A stretch of DNA of 64,000 nt, from contig DATNBU010000011.1 in NCBI GenBank assembly GCA_035571835.1, positions 186,001 through 250,000 of the forward strand. Direction: 5' to 3'. The stretch's first letter is position 1, and every line of letters starts with the position of its first letter. The translations under genes were made by a program, and so were the position numbers. Source of the stretch: Candidatus Limnocylindrales bacterium (GTDB lineage: Bacteria; Desulfobacterota; Binatia; UBA1149; CAITLU01). The notes under the pieces are model-generated. The model ran no database searches. It had not been told where the DNA came from and worked only from the letters and a program-made list of their open reading frames with translations. Positions 15,752-24,365 of the stretch are shown here, in pieces.

Positions 15752-18250
15752 TCAGGCGCGCGCGCGGCTCGGCTCTTCCGGCGCGAGCCGTTCGCAACCG
15801 AGAAGGGCACGCACGCGCTCGGCGACCGCGACCGCTTCGAACAGGACCGGCTGCGGCGAAAGATCGAGAGTGCCGTCGAACATCTTCGCATGACCGCGCT
15901 CGACGAGGCCGCGGTGGAACGCTTCGAGGTCGCGCGTGGGATGGACGATGCCGCGCTCGATCAGGCGCGAACAGAAATACTCGGTACCCTGCTGCGGCCG
16001 GAACGTTCCCTTTCCTTTCTTCGGACGCGAGAACGCGCGGCTGGTGATCGCGTTGACGAAGCGCTGCGCGAGCCCCGGCGACTTTTTGCGAACGGGGTAG
16101 ATGTAGACCGGTTTTCCGGTTGCGGCCGCTTCGGCGATCATCGATTCGCTCTCGCCCGTCACGATCAGCGCATCGGCGCCCGCAAGATAGGCGAGATAAG
16201 GATTTTCCCTGCGGTCGGCGCTCCAGCGATGCACCTGGCCGAGCGGGGAAGGCAGCGCGGCTTCGAGCGCCTTGACGGCAGCTTCCGGCGTGCGGCGGCT
16301 CGTGACCACGGTGACGCTTGCGCCGGTCTTGCGCGCGAGCGTTGCGACGTCGTCGCCGAGCCGGTGCGCCATGGCCGCGTCGAGGTCGTACTGAGGGCAG
16401 CTTCCGCCGACCAGCAGCACGATGCGTGGCGACACGCGGCCTTCGAACAATGCGGGAAACGCGTCGGCCGCCGCACGCAGACGCGCGGGAGTCACCTGGC
16501 TCAGCGGCGCGGCCAGCTGGATGCGGCGCTCGTGCGGCGGGTAGCGCACGAACGAGCAGGTCGCGACCAGATCGAAATTGGTTGCGACGTCGCCGCCTTT
16601 GCGGCCCATCGCGATGACCGACGTGCGGCCTTCTCCCTGGCGTGCGATCCAGCGCGCGATCGGCCCGGTCGACCAGCCGGTGGATATGACCAGGTCCGGC
16701 CACGGCGGTTGAAACGTCTGGTGACGCCTGCGCGAGCGATCGAACGACATCGGGCCGAAAAGCCGGTCCGTCAATTTTGTCCACGCCGGAAAACCGCCGT
16801 CCTTGATCTCGTACGGCCATCCGAGCGTATCGGCGAGGCCGATCGACTGGGTCGTATGTCCAGGCTTCGGATCGGCGAGGATCCACACCCGCGGCGTCTC
16901 GTCGAGCAGGCGCTTTCCGCCTTCGCGCCACTGGACGACTTCGGTTCCGGCAAGTGTGCGGCGCCTGACGCCGATCCGCCAGCGGATGTCGGGGCTGTTG
17001 CGCGACGCGGCTTCCATCTGCGCACGCCACCACGCAAAGCCGCGCGGCCGGATGAGGATCGTCGTGCCGTCGGCAACATGTACGGTGCGCGCGGTGTCGT
17101 CGACGGTGATGAACACCGCAGCGGTCGCGCGATCGAACAGCTGGTCGAGCACCCACGGCAGGTCTTCGTTCGACAGCAGGTCGAGACCGGTCGTCGAGAT
17201 TACGGCGTCGAACGGCCCGAACGGCACGTCCATTCCTTCCGCCGTGGTGGCGGTCGGATCGAATGCCGTCACGGTTGCGCCGGGATACTTGCCGACGCGG
17301 CTTTCGATCGCCTCGTTGCGTGCATCGGCGAGCGTGAACTCGAGGATGCTCCTGGCGTCGGCCTGGGCGAGCAGCTCACCGAGTCCGGACAGCGGCGGAG
17401 ACGAGAACCGGCTCTCGAGTGCCGGCGACTGCCCGCCGCGCCGCGCGCTGCGCATCTGTGCGACGAACTCGGTGTAGAGCGTGTTGGTGCTGCGGAAGTC
17501 GAACGCGCGGTAGTTCTGGCTGTCGGCTTCGCGCTCCATGTCGTGCCAGATGTCGTGGACCGGGCTCGGCATGTAGACGAACTGTTCCGGGAACGGATGC
17601 CACGGCTGCTCGTGGATCGTCGTGAAGTGCAGGCACTTCGAGTAACCGGGCACGTAGTCGAAGTCGCGGGCGTGCCAGCATGCCTCGAGCGTTCCCCATT
17701 CGTGTTTGGACAGGCGCTCGATCGCCTTGCGTCCCTTGTGGTTGATGACGTCGATCGTCCAGATGTCGGCCATGCGCTCGCAGTCGATGAGCATGACCGC
17801 GGTGTCGTCGGGCGAGATCGCCAGATAGCCCTTTCCACCCATGTCCGAGTCGAAAAGCTCGGCCGGGTCGGACAGCCAGATCTGGTCGACGTCGTTGTAG
17901 ATCGCGCGGCCGGTGGCGCCGGCCCAGCGCGCGATCGCGAAGCGGTAGTTCGTAAAGCCCGTCAGCCAACGGCGGCGGTCGTAGCCGCGCACGTCCTTCA
18001 TCAGATGGATTTCGTAGACGCGCGACGGATCGCGGACCTTCTCGATGGAAAAGATGAAGACGCGCTCGGCGCGGTACTGTCCGGCCTCGGTGCCGACGTA
18101 GATCCGCACCGGAGGCTTGGTCGAAGGAGCGACGCTGCGGCGCGCGGGCAGCACGACCTTCAGCGGCAGGTCGCGCACGCCGGCAGAGGGAAGCCGGTTC
18201 GGGTCGGGGAAGATGCGGGAGAGAACCCGTCTCGTCGTCAGAAAAGGCAT
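15752..18250 (-). CDS. Three-part fusion: glycosyltransferase-like, methyltransferase-like and ELM1 domains
   Basis: This is an 832-residue protein. Residues 45-270 look like a glycosyltransferase, with a DxD-type metal motif at 118-128 (Y-N-D-V-D-QIWLSD). Residues 295-445 resemble a degenerate SAM-dependent methyltransferase (SILEFTLADARNE, FDAVISTTGLDLLSNEDLP), but the glycine-rich SAM loop is not intact. Residues 453-832 are a full ELM1 domain (VWILADPKPGHTTQSIGLADTLGWPYE, VGGSCPQYDLDAAM, VTGESESMIAEAAATGKPV). It lies 61 bp after the ABC exporter gene and 28 bp before a second ELM1 gene. Likely a multifunctional surface-glycan assembly enzyme; donors and acceptors unknown. Confidence 0.75.
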   Translation of the reverse strand: MPFLTTRRVLSRIFPDPNRLPSAGVRDLPLKVVLPARRSVAPSTKPPVRIYVGTEAGQYRAERVFIFSIEKVRDPSRVYEIHLMKDVRGYDRRRWLTGFTNYRFAIARWAGATGRAIYNDVDQIWLSDPAELFDSDMGGKGYLAISPDDTAVMLIDCERMADIWTIDVINHKGRKAIERLSKHEWGTLEACWHARDFDYVPGYSKCLHFTTIHEQPWHPFPEQFVYMPSPVHDIWHDMEREADSQNYRAFDFRSTNTLYTEFVAQMRSARRGGQSPALESRFSSPPLSGLGELLAQADARSILEFTLADARNEAIESRVGKYPGATVTAFDPTATTAEGMDVPFGPFDAVISTTGLDLLSNEDLPWVLDQLFDRATAAVFITVDDTARTVHVADGTTILIRPRGFAWWRAQMEAASRNSPDIRWRIGVRRRTLAGTEVVQWREGGKRLLDETPRVWILADPKPGHTTQSIGLADTLGWPYEIKDGGFPAWTKLTDRLFGPMSFDRSRRRHQTFQPPWPDLVISTGWSTGPIARWIARQGEGRTSVIAMGRKGGDVATNFDLVATCSFVRYPPHERRIQLAAPLSQVTPARLRAAADAFPALFEGRVSPRIVLLVGGSCPQYDLDAAMAHRLGDDVATLARKTGASVTVVTSRRTPEAAVKALEAALPSPLGQVHRWSADRRENPYLAYLAGADALIVTGESESMIAEAAATGKPVYIYPVRKKSPGLAQRFVNAITSRAFSRPKKGKGTFRPQQGTEYFCSRLIERGIVHPTRDLEAFHRGLVERGHAKMFDGTLDLSPQPVLFEAVAVAERVRALLGCERLAPEEPSRARA

Positions 18251-18311
18251 AACGATCTCCGAGAAGCCGGTGACGCGTCCGGCCAAGACAAAGCGGACGC
18301 GCTGGAGCAAG

Positions 18312-20069
18312 TCAACGTGCTGCGCCGACCGCCTGCTCGCGCACCGCGAATGCCGCCGCATCGTGATCGCCGTAGCGCGCGTCGCCCTCGAGCAGGGCGA
18401 TGCGGCCCGCACTCAGGCGGTAGACCCGGTCGGCAACCTTGAGCAGGCCAGGCTGATGCGAGATCGCGAGAATCGTCGTGCGACCGCGAAGCGCGCGCAC
18501 GGTTTCGTAAATGCCCGCTTCGCTCGCGGGATCGAGAGAGGCTGTGGCCTCGTCGAGGATCAGAAGACTCGGCCGGTGAACCAGAGCACGGGCGATCGCG
18601 ATGCGCTGGCGCTGACCGCCGGAAAGGCGCGCTCCGCGTTCGCCGAGCGGCGTCTCCAACCCCTGCGGGAGCTCGCGGACGAACTCGGTCGCGCCGGCCG
18701 CCTGAAGAGCTTCCTCGACGTCGGCACGAGTCAGAGCGGGATCGCCGAGCGTCACGTTGAGCATCACGTCTTCGTGCAGAAGCAGCATCTCCTGCGGCAC
18801 GTAACCGACGCAATGGCGCCACTTCGCGACGTCGATCTCCGACAGCGGCACACCGTCGAGCAGCACTTCGCCGCCCTGAGGCTTGACCAGGCCGAGCGCG
18901 AGATCGGCGATCGTCGTTTTGCCGGCGCCGGAAGGGCCCACGATCGCCGTGACCTCTCCGGCCACGATCTCGAGCGTCGCGCCCGCCAGGATCGGCCGCT
19001 CTTCGTACGCAAAGTCGACTGCGACCACCGACAGCGAATGTTCGAAGATCGGCTCGCGGGTACCGGTGGTCACTTCGGATTCGCGCGCGGACTCGTCGAT
19101 GGTCTTCTGCAACGACCAGAAAGCGCTCTCGCACGCCGCCATCGCCTGGTACTGTTTCTGGGCTTTCTGCAGGCTGAACAGCGCGCGCGCAAAAATCAGA
19201 GACAGCATGATCACGCCGTTGACCGCGATGTCCCAGTACGACGTCGCGATGTACAGGCCGGCGGCGATCGTTCCGATCAGCAGCGGCTCCTGCAGCGCCC
19301 GTACGGCTTCCTTCGACAGCACCTGCTTCTGAAGCGAGCGATTCAGGCTCTGGGTTTCGTGCTCGAGAAGCGGCGCCACGAGCGGCTCGCGTCCCATCGC
19401 CTTCAGTGGTTTTACCGAATAGAGCACGTCGGTCATGCGTGCGAGCAGTGCACGCATCAGGTCGGTCTGCTGGACGCCGGCACGCTTCGTCTTGCGCACT
19501 AGGCCGGAAAGCATGCCGATCGAGAACAGGCCGACGAAAGACGCGGCCAGCGTCGTCTGCCACGAGACGAATGCCGCGATCGCGACGTAAAGAATCGTCT
19601 GGATCAGCTGCGCCATCAGCGTGGTGCCGTAGAGATAGGCTTCCGACGCGCGCAGGGCTTCGGTCGCAAATGCATTGGCGAGCAGGCCGACGGGCTGGCG
19701 GATGTAGTACAGCCAGCGCGCCTGAAGCAGCGCCCGCAGCAGCGCGAGCCGGAGGTCGGTCGCGACGTGTGCGACCGTGTAGCCGACCTGGCGCTGCGCG
19801 AGCAGCATCAGGCTGGCCTTGACGACGCTGCCGGCAACGATCAGCACGAGCAGCACGCCGAGCGTCGGCGTGACGCCGACCGCGGCAAGCGCCGTGCGGA
19901 TTCCGTGTTCGAGCGCGGACTCTTCGCCTTTGGAGCCCGTCACCATGCTGAGCAGCGGCATCATGGTCGACAGGCCGACTCCCTCGGCCATCGCAGCCAG
20001 AGTCAGGCACACCAGCATGATGATGGTGCGAGACGGGTAACGTCGCGCAAAGACGATGAGCAGATGCAT
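18312..20069 (-). CDS. ABC transporter, fused permease and ATPase (MsbA-type exporter)
   Basis: This 585-residue half-transporter has a six-helix membrane domain (about 15-310) and a C-terminal ATPase. The ATPase has Walker A GPSGAGKTT (378-386), Q-loop VPQEML, signature LSGGQRQR (482-489), Walker B LLILDEAT (502-509) and H-loop AISHQ. It would act as a homodimer, flipping or exporting a lipid, glycolipid or peptide. The following same-strand genes (glycosyltransferase-ELM1 fusion, ELM1, sulfotransferase) suggest a glycolipid or lipid-linked glycan. It is divergent from the nucleotidyltransferase-DAG kinase operon, with 159 bp between starts. Confidence 0.9.
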   Translation of the reverse strand: MHLLIVFARRYPSRTIIMLVCLTLAAMAEGVGLSTMMPLLSMVTGSKGEESALEHGIRTALAAVGVTPTLGVLLVLIVAGSVVKASLMLLAQRQVGYTVAHVATDLRLALLRALLQARWLYYIRQPVGLLANAFATEALRASEAYLYGTTLMAQLIQTILYVAIAAFVSWQTTLAASFVGLFSIGMLSGLVRKTKRAGVQQTDLMRALLARMTDVLYSVKPLKAMGREPLVAPLLEHETQSLNRSLQKQVLSKEAVRALQEPLLIGTIAAGLYIATSYWDIAVNGVIMLSLIFARALFSLQKAQKQYQAMAACESAFWSLQKTIDESARESEVTTGTREPIFEHSLSVVAVDFAYEERPILAGATLEIVAGEVTAIVGPSGAGKTTIADLALGLVKPQGGEVLLDGVPLSEIDVAKWRHCVGYVPQEMLLLHEDVMLNVTLGDPALTRADVEEALQAAGATEFVRELPQGLETPLGERGARLSGGQRQRIAIARALVHRPSLLILDEATASLDPASEAGIYETVRALRGRTTILAISHQPGLLKVADRVYRLSAGRIALLEGDARYGDHDAAAFAVREQAVGAAR

Positions 20070-20194
20070 CCGGTTCGACAGCGCGCCCGCAAGGGGCTCG
20101 GTTCTGGGTACAGCTTCAGAGTCGGGGGGTCAAGACGGCCAGCGCACCGGCGCAAGCGCACGGGATGCGCAGCCCGTCAGGCGCCTCGCCGGGA

Positions 20195-20222
20195 TTGCTA
20201 CGATGACGCCGATCCCTACTAT
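20195..20222 (+). promoter_or_regulatory. Possible sigma70-type promoter of the nucleotidyltransferase operon
   Basis: TTGCTA (20195-20200) and TACTAT (20217-20222) are separated by 16 bp. They lie in the 159-bp divergent region between the ABC exporter and the nucleotidyltransferase gene. If used, transcription would begin at or next to the ATG at 20229, giving a leaderless message, consistent with the absence of a ribosome binding site there. Prediction from hexamer match only. Confidence 0.3.
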
Positions 20223-20228
20223 GTCGCG

Positions 20229-21062
20229 ATGCCGATGCGGGCGCTCGTCCTTGCCGGTCGCCGGCCTTCCGGCGATGCGGTTGCCGACTCGCAGGGAATA
20301 CGTCATCGCGCGCTGCTTCCGATTGCCGGTGTGCCGATGCTCGAACGCGTCGTGGTTTCGATCGAGCAAAGCGGCGTCGCCGACTCCATCACCGTAAGCT
20401 CGGACGATCCCGGCCTGATTGCATCGACGCCGGTGCTCGACGGCTTGTCGACGCGCGGACTGCTGAAGTTTCATCGCTCGGCTTCGTCGCCGGCTGCGAG
20501 CGTCGCCGATTTCCTTACGGAAGCAGGCGCACCGCTTTTCGTCACGACGGGAGACCATCCGCTGCTGACCCCGGAAATCATCCGCTATTTCGTCGAGCAC
20601 GCGCTCGCGTCCGATGCCGATCTCATCGTCGGAATGGTGCCGGCCACGGTCTATCGCCGGCGATTCCCGGACCAGCCGCGCACGTTCATTGCGCTGCGAG
20701 GCGAGAAATATTCGGGCGCCAATCTGTTCCTGATGCGTACTGCCGACGCGGTCCGCGTGCCGCTGTTCTGGAGGCGAGCTGAAGCGCATCGCAAGTCGCC
20801 GTGGAAGCTGGTGCGGGAGTTCGGTCTCGCAAACCTCGGGCTCTTTCTGCTCGGGCGGCTCGATCTTGCAGCGGCACTCGCGCGGGCATCGTCGGTGATC
20901 GGAGCGAACGTCGCAGCCGTCGAGCTCCCGTATGCGGAGGCTGCGCTCGACGTCGACAAGGAGGCTGACCGGCTCTGCGTCGAAGCGGTGTTCGCCGAGC
21001 GCTTCGCAAACGGGAGCGCCGGCGAGCCTGCGCTTTACCCGCACGCGCAATTAGGGGACTGA
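20229..21062 (+). CDS. MobA/GlmU-like nucleotidyltransferase
   Basis: This 277-residue protein has an N-terminal Rossmann-like NTP-binding segment (MRALVLAGRRPSGD followed by HRALLPIAGVPMLERVV) and a metal-binding segment TTGDHPLLTPE. The later region (YSGANLFLMR, FWRRAEAHRKSPWKLVREFG, LPYAEAALDVDKEAD) is shared by a family of nucleotidyltransferases encoded near phospholipid genes. It would activate a phosphorylated sugar or alcohol with CTP or GTP. It is first of four close genes; the next starts 8 bp after its stop. No ribosome binding site is seen upstream of the ATG. Confidence 0.7.
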   Translation: MPMRALVLAGRRPSGDAVADSQGIRHRALLPIAGVPMLERVVVSIEQSGVADSITVSSDDPGLIASTPVLDGLSTRGLLKFHRSASSPAASVADFLTEAGAPLFVTTGDHPLLTPEIIRYFVEHALASDADLIVGMVPATVYRRRFPDQPRTFIALRGEKYSGANLFLMRTADAVRVPLFWRRAEAHRKSPWKLVREFGLANLGLFLLGRLDLAAALARASSVIGANVAAVELPYAEAALDVDKEADRLCVEAVFAERFANGSAGEPALYPHAQLGD

Positions 21063-21070
21063 TCGATTCC

Positions 21071-22084
21071 GTGCGGATCGGAGTTCTGACCAATCTGCGC
21101 GCCGGCGGAAGCGGCGCGCGTTCCGGCAAGGTGCTCGAGCACCTCAGCCGTTATCCCGACATCGTCCACGTCGAGACCGATACGGGCCACGGTGCGACGG
21201 CCGCCGTTCGCGAGCTCGCCGAAGCCGGCGTTCAGATCCTCGTCGTCAACGGCGGCGATGGAACGCTGCAGCGAACGATCACCGAAGTTCTCTCGGCGAG
21301 CTCGCCGTTTCGAAAGAACGGAGGCGAGCTTCCCGATGCGCGCGATCTTCCGCTGATTGCTCCGCTTCGCACGGGCAGAACGAGCATGACTGCCTACGAC
21401 ATCGGCAGTCCGAGAGACGGCCGCGCCGCGATCGACCGCCTGATCTGGCGGAGCCGCACCGGCCGCCTGCACGACAGCCTCGTTCACCGCGCGGCGCTGC
21501 GCATGCGTCTCGACCCCGACGGCGTCGACTGCTGGGGAACGTTCTTCGGCGTCGGTGTGATTTACCGCGGCACGCTGCTGACGCACCGTATTTTCCCGAA
21601 GGGCAAGGCCCAGGGCGCGTTCGGCAGCACGATGGTCACGGCGGGTCTGATTGCGCGTGCGCTGACCGGGCGCGCACCGGTGGTCCCGAGCGCGGACGAT
21701 CCTCTGAAGGTCGATCCGATCACGGTCACGCTCGACAACGAGCGTCTCGAGGCCTGCGAGTTCCAGCTGCTGCTGGCCACGACGCTTCATCGTCTTTTTG
21801 CCGGCATCCGTCCGTTCTGGGGCAAAGGGCCTGGCGGCATCCGCTTTACGGCGTTGCGGCCGGGCTGCTTCCGCCGTCCGCAGGACATCGCTCGCATCCT
21901 TCGCGGACACGCGCCCAAGAGCGACGAAGGCAGCGGTTCGATCTACGAAAGCCGCAACGTGGAAACGGTAGCGCTGACGCTCGACTGCGGAATCTCGCTC
22001 GACGGGGAAATGTACGCGCCGCATGCCGGCCGCCAGGCGATTCTCAAGGCGGACCATCGCATTCGCTTCCTGTCGACGCGCTGA
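21071..22084 (+). CDS. Diacylglycerol kinase/LCB5-YegS-like lipid kinase
   Basis: This 337-residue protein uses a GTG start, 8 bp after the preceding stop. NGGDGTLQ (60-67) is the nucleotide-binding loop of the DAGK catalytic family. A C-terminal beta domain with SIYESRNVETVALTLDCGISLDGEMY matches the DGEL/DGEP-type substrate loop of YegS and LCB5 kinases. The expected reaction is phosphorylation of diacylglycerol or another lipid alcohol to the phospholipid. Its place between a nucleotidyltransferase and a Tam41-like gene supports a pathway through phosphatidic acid to a CDP-lipid (inference). Confidence 0.8.
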   Translation: MRIGVLTNLRAGGSGARSGKVLEHLSRYPDIVHVETDTGHGATAAVRELAEAGVQILVVNGGDGTLQRTITEVLSASSPFRKNGGELPDARDLPLIAPLRTGRTSMTAYDIGSPRDGRAAIDRLIWRSRTGRLHDSLVHRAALRMRLDPDGVDCWGTFFGVGVIYRGTLLTHRIFPKGKAQGAFGSTMVTAGLIARALTGRAPVVPSADDPLKVDPITVTLDNERLEACEFQLLLATTLHRLFAGIRPFWGKGPGGIRFTALRPGCFRRPQDIARILRGHAPKSDEGSGSIYESRNVETVALTLDCGISLDGEMYAPHAGRQAILKADHRIRFLSTR

Positions 22085-22098
22085 GATACGCTTCGCCC

Positions 22099-23142
22099 GT
22101 GAGCTCGCGAAGCCAGCCCGAGTCTGCGGAGCGCAGCAAGGTTGCCGAACCTGCCGAACCTGCCGCGCCTGCGGCGCCTGTCGAGAATGATCCGCGCACC
22201 GAGCTCGCCGCGCTCTTCGAGGACGAGCATCGCCGAAGCGTGCCCGACGAGATCCGCACGCTCACCGACGAGATCCGGCGGCGCCACGGCGACGCGGTAA
22301 GCGCGGTCTTCTTCTACGGATCATGCCTGCGGCGCGCGTACGTCGACGGCGGCGTCGTCGACTTCTACGCGATCGTCGATTCGTATCGCGGCGCGTACCG
22401 CTCGCGGATGCTGCGGCTGTCCAACACGCTGCTGCCGCCCAACGTCTATTACGTGGAGCTTCCGCAGGCCGGGGGCGAGGCGCTGCGCATGAAGTACAAC
22501 GTCGTCTCGCGTGACGACTTCGCCAGGGCGTGCCGGCCCGAAAGCCTGCACGCGATCGTCTGGGCCAGGTTCTGCCAGCCGGCTGCTCTGTCGTGGGTTC
22601 GAGACGACCAGACCCGCGCGGCCCTTGCCGGCGATACCGCAGAGGCGGCCGTCACGATGGTCAGCCGGATGCTCGCGCTTCATCCGTCGGCGGCGACGAC
22701 CGAGGAGCTCTGGCAGGCCGGATTCGCGACCACCTATACGACCGAAATGCGTGTCGAGACCGCGGAGACAATCCGGCAGGTCTATGACGCCGCGCCGGAG
22801 CGTTATGCCCGTGTCACGGCGCTCGCCGTCGAGGTCCTCGCACGCCGGGGCCTCGTGCAGGGTCGCGTCGAGGACGGACGGCTCAGGGTCCGCATGGCGG
22901 AGCCTGCACGCCAGGCGATCCTCAGCTCGTGGAACCGCAAGTTGCCGATTGCCAAGGGACTTTACGTTGTCCGCCTGGTCAAGTCGGCGCTCACGTTCGG
23001 CGACTGGCTGCCTTACGCGCTGTGGAAACTGACCAGGCACAGCGGCGTGACGATCGAGCTCACCGAGCGCCAGCGGAGGCATCCTCTGATCTGGGGCTGG
23101 CCGGTCATCCTGCGGCTGATCCGGGGTCAGACGCTGCGCTGA
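22099..23142 (+). CDS. Nucleotidyltransferase-fold protein, Tam41-like (possible CDP-DAG synthase)
   Basis: This 347-residue protein starts 14 bp after the kinase gene. A disordered Ala/Pro/Glu-rich leader (1-45) precedes FFYGSCLRRA (71-80) and VVDFYAIVD (86-94), a polymerase-beta-type G-S ... D pattern. LPPNVYYVEL and MKYNVVSRDDF (131-141), followed by a W/C-rich segment, resemble the KYGV region of Tam41, the mitochondrial CTP:phosphatidate cytidylyltransferase. The C-terminal half is helical with GDWLPYALWKLTRHSGV. The family call rests on motif order only. The kinase next door would supply its phosphatidic acid substrate. Confidence 0.5.
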   Translation: MSSRSQPESAERSKVAEPAEPAAPAAPVENDPRTELAALFEDEHRRSVPDEIRTLTDEIRRRHGDAVSAVFFYGSCLRRAYVDGGVVDFYAIVDSYRGAYRSRMLRLSNTLLPPNVYYVELPQAGGEALRMKYNVVSRDDFARACRPESLHAIVWARFCQPAALSWVRDDQTRAALAGDTAEAAVTMVSRMLALHPSAATTEELWQAGFATTYTTEMRVETAETIRQVYDAAPERYARVTALAVEVLARRGLVQGRVEDGRLRVRMAEPARQAILSSWNRKLPIAKGLYVVRLVKSALTFGDWLPYALWKLTRHSGVTIELTERQRRHPLIWGWPVILRLIRGQTLR

Positions 23143-23232
23143 CGGCTGAAGCCGGGCGCCGGATCTGTGGCTCGGGCTCCGCACGGGCCGGTTGTCATCT
23201 GCCGCCACCACTGGCAAAACGATGGTCTTCTT

Positions 23233-24339
23233 ATGGCCACCACGGACGGAGGGACGCTCGTCTCGCCGGGCGAGACGGCACAGGTGGATCACAGTCCTGC
23301 CGCACTGCGGCGACGATACACCTCGCTGTTTCGACCCAAGGCCTGGCTCTATTACTGCGACACGCTCGTCTCGGCCGCGCTGGGCTGGGGTGCATTTGCC
23401 GTCGCGCTGATGGCGCCGAGGTTCTCGCTGCTGTGGGCCGTGGCGGTCGTGACGGCCACATTCGCGCTGTACCGGGCCGTGCTGTTCATTCACGAGCTCG
23501 CTCATCTCAAGCGGACATCGGTTCCGCGCTTCGAAATCCTCTGGTCGATCTTCGTCGGCTTTCCGCTGCTGGTGCCGAGCCTGATGTACGTCGGCTCGCA
23601 CGGCGAGCATCACCGCCGCGCCATTTTCGGAACCGACCGCGATCCCGAGTACCAGCCGATCGGACAGTGGAGCAAGGCAAAGGTCGTCGGATCGACGCTC
23701 CCGCTCCTGTTCGTTCCGTTCCTGCTGGTGCTGCGCTGGGGAATCTTCGGACCGATCTCATACCTCGTGCCGCCGCTCAGGCGCTTCCTCGTCGGCTACG
23801 CTTCCACGCTCGTCATCAATCCAACTTATAAAAGGCGCATGCCCGAAGGCCGCATGGCGCGACGCTGGATGATCGAGGAAGCCGGCGTCGCATTGGTCTG
23901 CTGGACCGTGATAGCCGCCGTTGCGACCGGGACGATCGGCTTTTCGTGGATGTTCGAGTGGTACGTGATCTCGTGTTCGATCCTGGTGCTCAACCACGTC
24001 CGCACGCTGGTCGCGCACCGCTACCACAACGACGGCACACCGATGGATCTGCTCGAACAGTATCGCGACTCGGTCAATCTGTCGGGTGGATCGCTGATCG
24101 ATGCGATGCTCGCTCCGGTCGGGCTTCGTTACCACGCGCTTCACCATCTGCTGCCGACGGTGCCGTATCATTCGCTCGGTGCGATCCACCGGCTGATGCT
24201 GAGCGAGCTTCCGGCGCAGACGCCGTACCATGTCGCCGAGCACCGCACGCTCGTTCACGCGGTGCGCAGCCTGTTCGGTGGACGTGCGCTCGCGCACTTT
24301 CTTCCGGTGCGGAGCTCGGGCGTCGTCGCGCGGCGCTGA
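23233..24339 (+). CDS. Membrane fatty-acid desaturase family protein
   Basis: This is 368 residues from MATTDGG; a GTG at 23167 is an alternative, and neither has a clear ribosome binding site. Three His boxes fit the membrane di-iron desaturases: HELAH (87-91), HGEHH (123-127) and HALHH (301-305), with extra AHRYHND (261-267). Hydrophobic pairs occur at about 45-90, 105-120, 155-190 and 218-258. The enzyme would introduce a double bond or hydroxyl into a lipid acyl chain in the membrane using O2. It closes a four-gene run that encodes lipid headgroup activation enzymes, and converges on lptG. Confidence 0.85.
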   Translation: MATTDGGTLVSPGETAQVDHSPAALRRRYTSLFRPKAWLYYCDTLVSAALGWGAFAVALMAPRFSLLWAVAVVTATFALYRAVLFIHELAHLKRTSVPRFEILWSIFVGFPLLVPSLMYVGSHGEHHRRAIFGTDRDPEYQPIGQWSKAKVVGSTLPLLFVPFLLVLRWGIFGPISYLVPPLRRFLVGYASTLVINPTYKRRMPEGRMARRWMIEEAGVALVCWTVIAAVATGTIGFSWMFEWYVISCSILVLNHVRTLVAHRYHNDGTPMDLLEQYRDSVNLSGGSLIDAMLAPVGLRYHALHHLLPTVPYHSLGAIHRLMLSELPAQTPYHVAEHRTLVHAVRSLFGGRALAHFLPVRSSGVVARR

Positions 24340-24365
24340 CACCGCCTTTGAGCAGCAGCCAGCGG

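Noticed and set aside
15311..18442. Open frame of more than 1000 codons on the plus strand opposite the glycosyltransferase-ELM1 fusion
   Set aside because: Translation is rich in Arg, Gly, His and Ala with no recognisable domain. The minus-strand product has clear motifs; long antisense frames are expected in GC-rich codon-biased DNA.
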